From positions 1-64,000 of the forward strand of contig NZ_WIJK01000008.1 of NCBI RefSeq assembly GCF_009496285.1: DNA of 64,000 nt, read 5' to 3'. Position 1 is the stretch's first letter. Each line of letters starts with the position of its first letter. Positions 18,425 to 26,422 of this stretch are shown here, in pieces. This DNA is from Streptococcus mitis. GTDB lineage: Bacteria > Bacillota > Bacilli > Lactobacillales > Streptococcaceae. The position numbers and the translations under genes were made by a program. The notes below the pieces were generated by a model that did no database searches, was not told the DNA's origin, and was given only the letters and a program-made list of their open reading frames with translations.

Positions 18425-19312
18425 TTATTTTGCTACGCTCTTAGCAAGAACGAAGTTTCCAAGTGTAGCCGAACCATTACCTGCAACAGCTGGTGTTACG
18501 ATATAGTCACGTACATCCGGAACTGGTAGGTAACCATTGAGCAAGGATGTGAATTTCTCACGCACACGGTCAAGCATGTGTTGTTGGGCCATAACCCCAC
18601 CACCAAATACGATGACATCTGGGCGGAAGGTTACAGTTGCGTTGACTGCAGCTTGAGCGATATAGTAGGCTTGAACATCCCATACAGAACTATTCAATTC
18701 GATGTTTTCACCACGAATTCCTGTACGAGCTTCTAAGCTTGGACCAGCCGCAAAGCCTTCCAAACATCCTTTGTGGAAAGGACAAACACCGTTGAATTCT
18801 TTTTCAATATCCATTGGGTGTTTAGCCACGTAGTAGTGACCCATCTCAGGGTGACCCACGCCACCGATAAACTCACCACGTTGGATGACACCTGCACCGA
18901 TACCTGTCCCGATTGTGTAGTAAACCAAGTTCTCGATACGGCCACCAGCATTGTTACGGGCAACCACTTCACCGTAGGCAGAGCTGTTTACGTCTGTAGT
19001 GAAGTACATTGGCACGTTTAGGGCGCGACGAAGGGCACCAAGCAAGTCCACATTTGCCCAGTGAGGTTTTGGAGTTGTTGTGATAAAGCCATAAGTTTTT
19101 GAGTTTTTGTCAATATCAATGGGACCAAATGAACCAATTGCAAGACCTGCAAGATTATCAAATTTTGAAAAGAACTCGATGGTTTTATCGATTGTTTCGA
19201 TAGGAGTTGTTGTTGGGAATTGTGTTTTTTCTACAATGTTAAAGTTTTCATCACCGACAGCACAGACAAATTTTGTACCGCCCGCTTCCAAGCTTCCGTA
19301 TAGTTTTGTCAT
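18425..19312 (-). CDS. scrK: Fructokinase (ROK family)
   Basis: A 295-residue ROK sugar kinase that phosphorylates fructose released when ScrB splits sucrose-6-phosphate. It has the N-terminal ATP loop GSLEAGGTKF, the IGTGIGAG phosphate-binding motif, and the CPFHKGCLEGFAAGPS segment whose His/Cys residues bind the structural metal in ROK enzymes. It lies 140 bases downstream of scrA on the same strand. GAGG precedes the ATG. Its place next to scrA/scrB/scrR is the basis for calling it ScrK rather than another ROK kinase. Confidence 0.92.
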   Translation of the reverse strand: MTKLYGSLEAGGTKFVCAVGDENFNIVEKTQFPTTTPIETIDKTIEFFSKFDNLAGLAIGSFGPIDIDKNSKTYGFITTTPKPHWANVDLLGALRRALNVPMYFTTDVNSSAYGEVVARNNAGGRIENLVYYTIGTGIGAGVIQRGEFIGGVGHPEMGHYYVAKHPMDIEKEFNGVCPFHKGCLEGFAAGPSLEARTGIRGENIELNSSVWDVQAYYIAQAAVNATVTFRPDVIVFGGGVMAQQHMLDRVREKFTSLLNGYLPVPDVRDYIVTPAVAGNGSATLGNFVLAKSVAK

Positions 19313-19452
19313 GATAAACCTCTAGTTTTTATTTTCTCTATTATAGCATATTTCAAGGAGGAAAGTTGCTCTATATTTTAGTTTTTCCTCTGTAAATTTT
19401 ACGATTCAATCAAAAACGAACAAACATGACATTTGTTCGTTTTTTTGATTTA

Positions 19453-21333
19453 TTAAGCTTTAACTTCGATGATTGCATCACCCTTAGCAACTGTTCCAGA
19501 AGCAACTGGATTTACTGAAGCAAAGTCTGCAGTGTTTGTCACGATAACCATTGTTGTGTTATCAAGACCTACAGCAGCAATCTTAGCTGAGTCAAATGTT
19601 CCAAGAACATCTCCAGCTTTAACCTTGTCACCTTGAGCAACTTTTTGGTCAAATCCTTCACCGTTCATTGAAACAGTGTCGATACCCACGTGGATCAAGA
19701 TTTCAGCTCCGTTTGCAGTTTTCAAACCATAAGCATGTCCTGTTGGGAAGACGATTGTCACTTCAGCATCAGCTGGGGCGTAAACAACATCTTGACTAGG
19801 TTTTACAGCGATACCTTGTCCCATAGCTCCACTTGAGAAGACTGGGTCATTAACATCTGAAAGGGCAACTACGTCACCAACGATTGGTGTTTGGATTGTT
19901 TCGTCTGTTAGCTTAGATGCAGTTTCTACTACTTCTTCGCTAACTTCAGGCTTTTTTACAGTTGATTCTCCATCAGTTTCATCTTCATAACCAAACATGT
20001 AAGTAAGAGCAAAACCAAGAGCGAATGATACAGCTACCATAAGAAGGTATTGTGGAAGTTGTCCGTTACCAATGTAAAGCATTGTACCAGGGATGATTGT
20101 GATACCATTACCAGTACCAGCAAGACCAAGGATAGATGCCAATCCACCACCGATTGCACCAGCAATCAATGAAAGGAAGAATGGTTTACGGAAACGCAAG
20201 TTAACCCCGAAGATAGCAGGCTCAGTAATACCTAGGAAGGCAGAAAGAGCAGCTGGGAAAGCAAGTGTTTTAAGTTTAGGATTTTTAGTTTTCACACCAA
20301 CGGCTACTGTCGCAGCACCTTGAGCAGTCATGGCAGCTGTGATGATAGCGTTGAATGGGTTAGCATGGTCAGCAGCAAGCAATTGAACTTCAAGCAAGTT
20401 GAAGATGTGGTGAACACCTGATACGACGATTAATTGGTGAACTCCACCAATCAAGAAACCACCAAGTCCGAATGGCAAGTTAAGAATTGCTTTAGTTCCA
20501 ATGAGGATGTAGTTTTCAACAACGTGGAAGACTGGTCCGATAACAAACAATCCAAGAATTGACATTACAAGGAGTGTTACGAACGGTGTTACCAAGAGGT
20601 CAAGTACATCTGGAACAACCTTGCGAACTGCTTTTTCAAACTTAGCTCCGACAACCCCGATAATGAAGGCTGGAAGAACTGAACCTTGCAAACCTACAAC
20701 TGGGATAAATCCGAAGAACTGCATTGCAGTTACTTCACCACCAGACGCAACAGCCCAGGCATTTGGAAGTGAACCAGAAACGAGCATCATACCAAGAACG
20801 ATACCAACGGCTGGGTTACCACCGAATACACGGAAGGTTGACCAAACAACCAAACCTGGCAAGATGATGAAGGCTGTGTCAGTCAAGATTTGAGTGTAAG
20901 TTGTCACATCTTCTGGAAGTGTCATTCCAAGAGCATTCAAGAGACCACGAACACCCATGAAGAGACCAGTTGCTACGATAACTGGAATGATTGGAACAAA
21001 GACGTCACCAAAAGTACGGATGGCACGTTGGAACCAATTTCCTTGTTTAGCAGCTTCTGCCTTCATCTCATCCTTAGATGTCGTTGGCAAACCAAGAGCT
21101 ACGACTTCGTCGTACATCTTGTTTACTGTACCTGTACCAAAAATGATTTGGTATTGACCTGAGTTAAAGAAAGCACCTTGAACTTTTTCCAAGTTCTCGA
21201 TAGCATCTTTGTTGATCTTCGCTTCATCTTTCACCATAACACGAAGGCGAGTCGCACAGTGGGCTACACTGTTAACGTTCTCACGTCCACCCAAGGCTTC
21301 GATGACTTTTTTTGCAATTTCTGTATTGGTCAT
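19453..21333 (-). CDS. scrA: Sucrose-specific PTS permease, fused EIIBCA
   Basis: A 626-residue fusion of all three sucrose EII domains. EIIB (about 1-85) has the phosphorylated Cys26 in HCATRLR; EIIC (about 105-460) supplies the membrane channel; EIIA (about 490-626) has the active His in EILIHVGIDTV. It imports sucrose and delivers sucrose-6-phosphate. The ATG at 21333 follows AAGGAG; an in-frame TTG six bases earlier is too close to that site. It is transcribed away from scrB, from a promoter whose -35 box lies inside a ScrR-type operator, so it should be induced by sucrose. Confidence 0.96.
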   Translation of the reverse strand: MTNTEIAKKVIEALGGRENVNSVAHCATRLRVMVKDEAKINKDAIENLEKVQGAFFNSGQYQIIFGTGTVNKMYDEVVALGLPTTSKDEMKAEAAKQGNWFQRAIRTFGDVFVPIIPVIVATGLFMGVRGLLNALGMTLPEDVTTYTQILTDTAFIILPGLVVWSTFRVFGGNPAVGIVLGMMLVSGSLPNAWAVASGGEVTAMQFFGFIPVVGLQGSVLPAFIIGVVGAKFEKAVRKVVPDVLDLLVTPFVTLLVMSILGLFVIGPVFHVVENYILIGTKAILNLPFGLGGFLIGGVHQLIVVSGVHHIFNLLEVQLLAADHANPFNAIITAAMTAQGAATVAVGVKTKNPKLKTLAFPAALSAFLGITEPAIFGVNLRFRKPFFLSLIAGAIGGGLASILGLAGTGNGITIIPGTMLYIGNGQLPQYLLMVAVSFALGFALTYMFGYEDETDGESTVKKPEVSEEVVETASKLTDETIQTPIVGDVVALSDVNDPVFSSGAMGQGIAVKPSQDVVYAPADAEVTIVFPTGHAYGLKTANGAEILIHVGIDTVSMNGEGFDQKVAQGDKVKAGDVLGTFDSAKIAAVGLDNTTMVIVTNTADFASVNPVASGTVAKGDAIIEVKA

Positions 21334-21370
21334 TTGCAAAAATCTCCTTATAAAAAAATTTGTTCTTGTT

Positions 21371-21386
21371 TGAAAGCGATTTTACT
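21371..21386. promoter_or_regulatory. Second putative operator, scrA side
   Basis: TGAAAGCGATTTTACT, a LacI-family type half-symmetric site with central CG, just downstream of the scrA -10 box. It could bind ScrR or CcpA; sequence alone does not decide. Confidence 0.5.
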
Positions 21387-21401
21387 CGCCTCACGAATAT
21401 T

Positions 21402-21439
21402 ATTCTATCACGTTTTAAAAATATGTCAAGCGTTTTGCA
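21402..21439 (-). promoter_or_regulatory. scrA promoter with overlapping operator
   Basis: -35 TTGACA (revcomp of 21424-21429), 16-base spacer, -10 TAGAAT (revcomp of 21402-21407). The 16-bp LacI-type site TGTCAAGCGTTTTGCA (21424-21439) contains the -35 box, so repressor binding would block RNA polymerase. Confidence 0.8.
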
Positions 21440-21592
21440 GAAAAAATTTTGCTATTTTTTATTTTTTGATTGTTTTTGCTATTTTTTTCATCAACACAGC
21501 CATAACACCCTCTAAAATCAAGGTTTTTACTTTAAAGTTTTCAAAAACTTCCATATTTTCATCATTTTTCATAAAATTACGTTCCTAGATTC

Positions 21593-21631
21593 TGTCAATC
21601 GTTTGACATTTTTTTCTTTAATTTAGTGTAA
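21593..21631 (+). promoter_or_regulatory. scrB promoter with overlapping palindromic operator
   Basis: TGTCAATCGTTTGACA (21593-21608) has perfect 6-bp arms around TCGT and its right arm is the TTGACA -35 box of scrB. A GTGTAA -10 follows after about 17 bases. This mirrors the arrangement at scrA. Confidence 0.8.
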
Positions 21632-21649
21632 AAGACTTGCTTTTTTATA

Positions 21650-21665
21650 AGGAAACGTTTACTAT
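21650..21665. promoter_or_regulatory. Second putative operator, scrB side
   Basis: A GGAAACGTTTAC site with an AAACGTTT core in the scrB leader, matching the position of the second site on the scrA side. ScrR or CcpA could bind. Confidence 0.5.
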
Positions 21666-21696
21666 TAAGATAGTAGAATTTATGGAGGAAATAGAA

Positions 21697-23151
21697 ATGG
21701 AATGGACTACTGAACGTCGTTACAGACGTTATGAAGATTGGACACAAGAAGAAAGAAAAGAAATCCAAGAAAAGATGGCGCAATCCCCATGGCATGTCAG
21801 CTATCACATTGAACCAAAGGAAGGACTTCTCAACGATCCAAACGGTTTTTCTTATTTTGATGGTAAGTGGATTGTCTTTTACCAAAACTTCCCCTTTGGA
21901 GCAGCCCACGGCTTGAAATCTTGGGTTCAACTTGAGAGTGATGATTTGGTGCACTTTACTGAAACAGGTGTTAAAATCTTACCTGATACTCCACTGGATA
22001 GCCACGGCGCTTACTCAGGATCTGCTATGCAGTTTGATAATAAATTGTTCCTATTCTATACAGGAAATGTCCGTGATGAAAATTGGGTACGCCACCCTTA
22101 TCAGATTGGTGCCTTGATGGATAAGGATGGAAATATTAAAAAGATTGATAAGGTCTTGATTGATCAGCCTGCTGATGCTACTGACCACTTCCGCGATCCA
22201 CAGATTTTCAACTTTAAAGGACAATACTACGCTATCGTTGGTGGTCAAGACTTGGAGAAAAAAGGTTTTGTCCGTCTCTACAAAGCGGTCGATAACGATT
22301 ATACAAACTGGCAAGAAGTTGGTGATTTGGACTTTAACAACGACCGTACTGCCTATATGATGGAGTGCCCGAACCTCGTCTTTGTTGGAGAACAGCCTGT
22401 CCTTCTCTACTGTCCACAAGGTTTGGATAAAAAGGTTCTTGACTATGATAATATCTATCCAAATATGTACAAAATCGGTGCTTCCTTTGATCCTGAAAAT
22501 GCACGTATGGTAGATGTGTCTGAACTTCACAATCTTGATTATGGATTTGAAGCCTATGCCACTCAAGCCTTTAACGCTCCTGATGGTCGCGCCCTAGCAG
22601 TCAGCTGGCTTGGTTTACCAGATGTTTCTTACCCATCTGACCGTTTTGACCACCAAGGAACTTTTTCATTAGTCAAAGAACTTACCATTAAAGATGGCAA
22701 ACTCTATCAGTACCCTGTAGCAGCTATCCAGGACCTCCGAGCTTCAAAAGAGGAATTTTCAAATCGTTCTGAAACTAAAAATACCTATGAACTTGAGCTT
22801 AACCTTGAAGCAAATAGCCAAAGCGAAATCGTTCTTCTTGCTGATAAAGACGGTAAGGGACTCTCTATCAATTTTGACCTTGTCAATGGTCAAGTTACCG
22901 TTGACCGCAGTAAAGCAGGTGAGCAATATGCTCAAGAATTTGGAACTACTCGCTCATGCTCAGTTGCTAATCAAGCTACTACTGTAAATATCTTCATCGA
23001 TAATTCAGTCTTTGAAATTTTCATCAATAAAGGAGAAAAAGTATTTTCTGGTCGTGTATTCCCACATGCGGATCAAAATGGAATCCTCATTAAATCTGGA
23101 AACCCAACTGGAACTTACTACAAATTAGAATATGGTCGCAAAACTAACTGA
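21697..23151 (+). CDS. scrB: Sucrose-6-phosphate hydrolase
   Basis: A 484-residue glycoside hydrolase family 32 enzyme that splits sucrose-6-phosphate into glucose-6-phosphate and fructose in the cytosol. The three GH32 acidic motifs are present: LLNDPNG (nucleophile D47), FRDPQ, and MECPNL (acid/base Glu). A C-terminal beta-sandwich follows. Start at 21697 is set by GGAGG eight bases upstream; in-frame codons before it are in the leader. scrR begins inside its last 20 bases, so the two are coupled. Confidence 0.96.
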   Translation: MEWTTERRYRRYEDWTQEERKEIQEKMAQSPWHVSYHIEPKEGLLNDPNGFSYFDGKWIVFYQNFPFGAAHGLKSWVQLESDDLVHFTETGVKILPDTPLDSHGAYSGSAMQFDNKLFLFYTGNVRDENWVRHPYQIGALMDKDGNIKKIDKVLIDQPADATDHFRDPQIFNFKGQYYAIVGGQDLEKKGFVRLYKAVDNDYTNWQEVGDLDFNNDRTAYMMECPNLVFVGEQPVLLYCPQGLDKKVLDYDNIYPNMYKIGASFDPENARMVDVSELHNLDYGFEAYATQAFNAPDGRALAVSWLGLPDVSYPSDRFDHQGTFSLVKELTIKDGKLYQYPVAAIQDLRASKEEFSNRSETKNTYELELNLEANSQSEIVLLADKDGKGLSINFDLVNGQVTVDRSKAGEQYAQEFGTTRSCSVANQATTVNIFIDNSVFEIFINKGEKVFSGRVFPHADQNGILIKSGNPTGTYYKLEYGRKTN

Positions 23152-24097
23152 TGTCGCAAAATTAGCTGGCGTCAGCCCAACTACTGTCTCACGTGTTATC
23201 AATAAAAAGGGCTACCTGTCAGAAAAAACTATTCAAAAGGTTAAGGATGCCATGCGTGAATTGGGCTATAAACCCAACAACCTAGCTCGTAGCCTCCAAG
23301 GGAAATCAGCCAAGTTAATTGGGTTGATTTTCCCAAAAATCAGCCATGTTTTCTATGCTGAATTGATTGACAAATTGGAACACGAACTCTTCAAAAAAGG
23401 CTACAAGACAATCATCTGTAACAGTGAGCACGATTCAGAAAAAGAACGTGAATATCTTGAAATGCTAGAAGCCAACCAAGTGGACGGCATTATCTCTGGT
23501 AGCCATAACTTAGGGATTGAAGACTACAATCGCGTAACAGCTCCTATCATTTCTTTTGACCGAAACCTATCACCAGACATTCCTGTCGTTTCCTCTGATA
23601 ACTATGCTGGTGGAGTCCTTGCAGCTCAAACTTTAGAGAAAACTGGAGCCAAGTCTGTCATTATGATTACAGGTAATGACAACTCCAATTCACCAACTGG
23701 ACTTCGCCATGCGGGATTTGCTTCTATCTTCCCCAACGCTCCCATCATCAATATTTCCAGTGACTTTTCACCCCTTCGAAAAGAAATGGAAATCAAAAAT
23801 ATCTTGACTAAGCAAAAACCAGATGCTATTTTCGCATCAGACGATTTAACAGCCATCTTGGTTATGAAGATTGCCCAGGAGCTTGGTATCTCTGTTCCAG
23901 AACAACTCAAGGTTATTGGTTATGATGGAACTTATTTTATCGAGAATTTCTATCCTCATCTTACTACCATTAAACAACCTTTAGAAGAAATTGCTCGCCT
24001 GACAGTTGATTTACTACTTCAAAAAATCGAAGGAAAAGAAGTTGCCACAACCGGTTATTTCTTACCAGTTTCCCTCCTACCAGGAAAAAGTATTTAA
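23132..24097 (+). CDS. scrR: Sucrose operon repressor, LacI family
   Basis: A 321-residue LacI/GalR regulator. The N-terminal helix-turn-helix reads LTDVAKLAGVSPTTVSRVIN, and a periplasmic-binding-like sugar domain follows (about 60-321). It should bind the CG-centred palindromes in the scrA-scrB intergenic region and release them when sucrose-derived sugar phosphate is present. It overlaps scrB by 20 bases and has no good ribosome-binding site of its own, which points to translational coupling. Because scrB is under its own operator, the repressor is probably autoregulated. Confidence 0.95.
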   Translation: MVAKLTDVAKLAGVSPTTVSRVINKKGYLSEKTIQKVKDAMRELGYKPNNLARSLQGKSAKLIGLIFPKISHVFYAELIDKLEHELFKKGYKTIICNSEHDSEKEREYLEMLEANQVDGIISGSHNLGIEDYNRVTAPIISFDRNLSPDIPVVSSDNYAGGVLAAQTLEKTGAKSVIMITGNDNSNSPTGLRHAGFASIFPNAPIINISSDFSPLRKEMEIKNILTKQKPDAIFASDDLTAILVMKIAQELGISVPEQLKVIGYDGTYFIENFYPHLTTIKQPLEEIARLTVDLLLQKIEGKEVATTGYFLPVSLLPGKSI

Positions 24098-24104
24098 ACA
24101 AAAA

Positions 24105-24139
24105 GAGTCTGAGACAAAATAGTTCTCAGACTCTTAATT
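24105..24139. terminator. Terminator between scrR and the bacteriocin region
   Basis: A perfect 10-bp stem GAGTCTGAGA/TCTCAGACTC followed by a T-rich stretch. It ends scrR and also lies at the stop of the small membrane gene coming from the other side. Confidence 0.88.
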
Positions 24140-24361
24140 TAGTATACTATCAATAAATAATATTATAGAAGCAATAATAACTATAATTTTACCTATTTGG
24201 ATAAGCTTATTTTGAGATTTAAATATATTTTCTAACAAAAATATTTGGATCACACACATTATAGGAATTAAATTTTTTGAAATTGAGAAGTACCCAAACA
24301 AATAGACTATAAATAATAAAAATAAAACTATATTGTATTTCTTATTCAAAACAGTTATCAC
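24134..24361 (-). CDS. Small hydrophobic protein, candidate bacteriocin immunity
   Basis: A 75-residue protein with three hydrophobic segments (about residues 8-24, 29-45 and 55-74) separated by short basic stretches. The start is taken as the GTG at 24361, six bases after AAGG; a longer ATG form would begin 39 bases upstream within the preceding gene. It overlaps the end of the bacteriocin-like gene by 20 bases, the usual layout for a bacteriocin and its membrane immunity protein. I do not recognise a named family; the immunity role rests on position and topology. Confidence 0.55.
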   Translation of the reverse strand: MITVLNKKYNIVLFLLFIVYLFGYFSISKNLIPIMCVIQIFLLENIFKSQNKLIQIGKIIVIIASIILFIDSILN

Positions 24362-24875
24362 TAATTGCCTTAATTCCCAAAATAGTAGATCCCATGTCAA
24401 CTACAGCATATCCGAATTTTGTAATATTGTCGTAATTAGCTCCAGATTCAGCAATGGATATTAAAGCAGAAGCGGCTGCCTTGATACCTCCTACTGCTGC
24501 TATAAATTGTTTAATTTTAACAAGCATACCAATACCAACAGCAGCAGATCCTACTGCCCAAGCAACTGCACCGACACATCCCCAAAAGTCTCTGAACTGT
24601 ACTTCATTATCAAATTTTAAATCTATACCTTTACTAAGCATATATTTATCAATTTCTTCCTGATTCCCTCTTTCCAACATTCCTTGTGGCATTTCATCTA
24701 CTGCTTTTAAAATTAATAAAATAGATTCTTCCGATAAATCTTTAAAAGTATTTCCAAGTTTTGTCGCTGAAACCACCTCATTAGCATGAACAACTGAAAC
24801 ACCTTCTGTAAGTGCTATATTCAATATTACTGTACTAAGTAATGCAACACTCACCATTTTTATTTTTTTATTCAT
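24342..24875 (-). CDS. Secreted bacteriocin-like protein with Gly/Ala-rich core
   Basis: A 177-residue protein with a clear Sec signal peptide (basic MNKKIK, hydrophobic stretch, predicted cleavage after VHA at about residue 30). The mature part has an acidic region, then, from a WGC motif on, a long Gly/Ala-rich hydrophobic section and a second Cys four residues before the end (DNCFE), so one disulfide is possible. Size and layout recall large non-lantibiotic bacteriocins such as streptococcin A-M57 (from memory, not aligned). The ATG at 24875 is preferred over a TTG six bases upstream because GGAGG stands ten bases before it. It is absent at this position in the pneumococcal gene order I recall, so probably acquired. 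Confidence 0.6.
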   Translation of the reverse strand: MNKKIKMVSVALLSTVILNIALTEGVSVVHANEVVSATKLGNTFKDLSEESILLILKAVDEMPQGMLERGNQEEIDKYMLSKGIDLKFDNEVQFRDFWGCVGAVAWAVGSAAVGIGMLVKIKQFIAAVGGIKAAASALISIAESGANYDNITKFGYAVVDMGSTILGIKAISDNCFE

Positions 24876-24940
24876 AATCAAAAATCCTCCTCTCTATATT
24901 TTTTTATTCATAATCAAAAATCCTCCTCTCTATATTTTTT
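24870..24940. repeat. Tandem duplication of the ribosome-binding site and start codon
   Basis: Two almost exact copies of a 36-bp unit in tandem, each holding GAGGAGG, the ATG and the first codons. Copy 1 (24870-24905) begins the bacteriocin-like gene; copy 2 (24906-24940) lies upstream and creates a five-codon ORF. Confidence 0.9.
24894..24911 (-). CDS. Five-codon leader ORF ahead of the bacteriocin-like gene
   Basis: Reads MNKKI and stop, preceded by its own GAGGAGG site. It is a by-product of the 36-bp duplication and ends just before the next ribosome-binding site. Whether it is translated or affects the main gene is unknown. Confidence 0.4.
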   Translation of the reverse strand: MNKKI

Positions 24941-24969
24941 GATTAAGAATCTTAATAATTTACAACTAT

Positions 24970-24998
24970 GTTATAACAAAAAATGAAAGCGCTGTCAA
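24970..24998 (-). promoter_or_regulatory. Promoter of the bacteriocin-like gene
   Basis: -35 TTGACA (revcomp of 24993-24998), 17-base spacer, -10 TATAAC (revcomp of 24970-24975). Confidence 0.8.
24984..24997. promoter_or_regulatory. Catabolite-responsive element (cre) on the bacteriocin promoter
   Basis: TGAAAGCGCTGTCA matches the CcpA cre consensus (TGWAARCGYWWNCW) at all but one position and overlaps the -35 box. CcpA bound here would repress the gene when a preferred sugar is present. Confidence 0.7.
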
Positions 24999-25147
24999 TA
25001 CATACGTCTTGTTTTTTTGAACAAAAACAGAAAAACTGGCAAATAATGTCATTGAATTAAGAAACTCAAATACGATTCTGTATTTGAGTTTCTTTTATTT
25101 GAAAAAACAGTAAAAAGCGCTAAAAATCAAACCAGTCTAAATTTTTC

Positions 25148-26422
25148 TTATGATCTTAAATGTTTCAATAGCGTTTGCGCTTTTTCTAGATTAAAGGTTT
25201 TTTCAGCAATCAAGTTTTCTACTAACTTGGGTACTTCTGCCTCAGTCGCACCTGCTAAAAGCGCTAAAGATTTCGCTTGAAGCTTCATGTGTCCATGCTG
25301 AATCCCTGTACTGACAAGAGCTTTAAGTGCTGCAAAGTTTTGAGCGAGACCAATCGAAACGATAATTTGAGCCAATTCTTTGGCAGATGGTTGACCTAGC
25401 AACTCATGACTGAGTACAACTCGAGGATTGAGACCAATCGAACCGCCCTTAGTGGCAACTGGCATCGGCATGGTCATCTCTCCAATTAGCTCTTCTGTTT
25501 CCAAATCCATAGTCCAACGACTAAGACCTTGATAGACACCATCGTGGCTCGCATAGGCATGCGCTCCCGCTTCAATAGCACGCCAATCATTTCCAGTAGC
25601 AATCAAGAGAGCATCAATTCCGTTAAAGATTCCCTTGTTGTGAGTCGCTGCACGATAAGGATCGGCTTGGGCAAACTGGCTGGCTAAAACCATTTTTTCT
25701 GCCAACTCACGCGCCTCATCCTTCTGTCGGCTCAAATAACGAAAAGCAATCCGACAAGTTGCTGTTACTAACGAATCAGTTGCGTAGTTGGATAGGATCC
25801 CCATTAAACTTTGCCCTTGACTGAGAGCCTCTAGACTTGGTTTTAAAGCTTCAAGCATGGTATTGAGCATATTAGCTCCCATGGCTTCCTGAGTATCGAC
25901 ATGGAGATAAACCACTAAAAAGTCAGCCTCACCAGAAATTTTTTCAACTGTTAGCTCTCTAGCTCCACCACCACGTTTGACAATAGAAGGATAGGCTTGG
26001 TTTGCTTGTTCCAGCAATTCCGCCTTTTGACTCAAAATAGCCTGGCAAGCTCGCTCTCTATCCGGAACCTGATAAAGAGCAACCTGACCTATCATTTGTC
26101 GCTGATGAACTTGAGCTGTAAAACCTCCAGCACGTTTGATAATCTTACTGGCAAAACTAGCTGCAGCAACTACAGATGGTTCTTCGGTCACATAGGGAAC
26201 TGTGTATTCTTGACCATTTACCAGAACTTCTGGAACGATTGAGTATGGAAGTGAGAAGGTTCCTACTACATTTTCACTCAATTGGTCCGCTACTGCTAGA
26301 CTGAGATTTTCATTCTGCTCAAGACTTTCTTGGGCTTCCATAGAAGTAAGCGCCTGAGACTTAACTAGCTCTAGGCGCTCTTGAATTGATTTTTTAGCAA
26401 ATCCATTCCAATTTTTTTTCAT
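25148..26422 (-). CDS. mvaA: Hydroxymethylglutaryl-CoA reductase, class II
   Basis: A 424-residue degradative-type (class II) HMG-CoA reductase that here works in the biosynthetic direction, making mevalonate for isoprenoids (undecaprenyl carrier, quinone tails). Recognisable family stretches are the substrate-loop ENVVGTFSLP, GGSIGLNPR, and the C-terminal HGHMKLQAKSLA with the catalytic-type His. Its ATG overlaps the mvaS stop by one base, so the two are coupled. Streptococci depend on the mevalonate route; the downstream kinases are elsewhere in the genome. Confidence 0.95.
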   Translation of the reverse strand: MKKNWNGFAKKSIQERLELVKSQALTSMEAQESLEQNENLSLAVADQLSENVVGTFSLPYSIVPEVLVNGQEYTVPYVTEEPSVVAAASFASKIIKRAGGFTAQVHQRQMIGQVALYQVPDRERACQAILSQKAELLEQANQAYPSIVKRGGGARELTVEKISGEADFLVVYLHVDTQEAMGANMLNTMLEALKPSLEALSQGQSLMGILSNYATDSLVTATCRIAFRYLSRQKDEARELAEKMVLASQFAQADPYRAATHNKGIFNGIDALLIATGNDWRAIEAGAHAYASHDGVYQGLSRWTMDLETEELIGEMTMPMPVATKGGSIGLNPRVVLSHELLGQPSAKELAQIIVSIGLAQNFAALKALVSTGIQHGHMKLQAKSLALLAGATEAEVPKLVENLIAEKTFNLEKAQTLLKHLRS

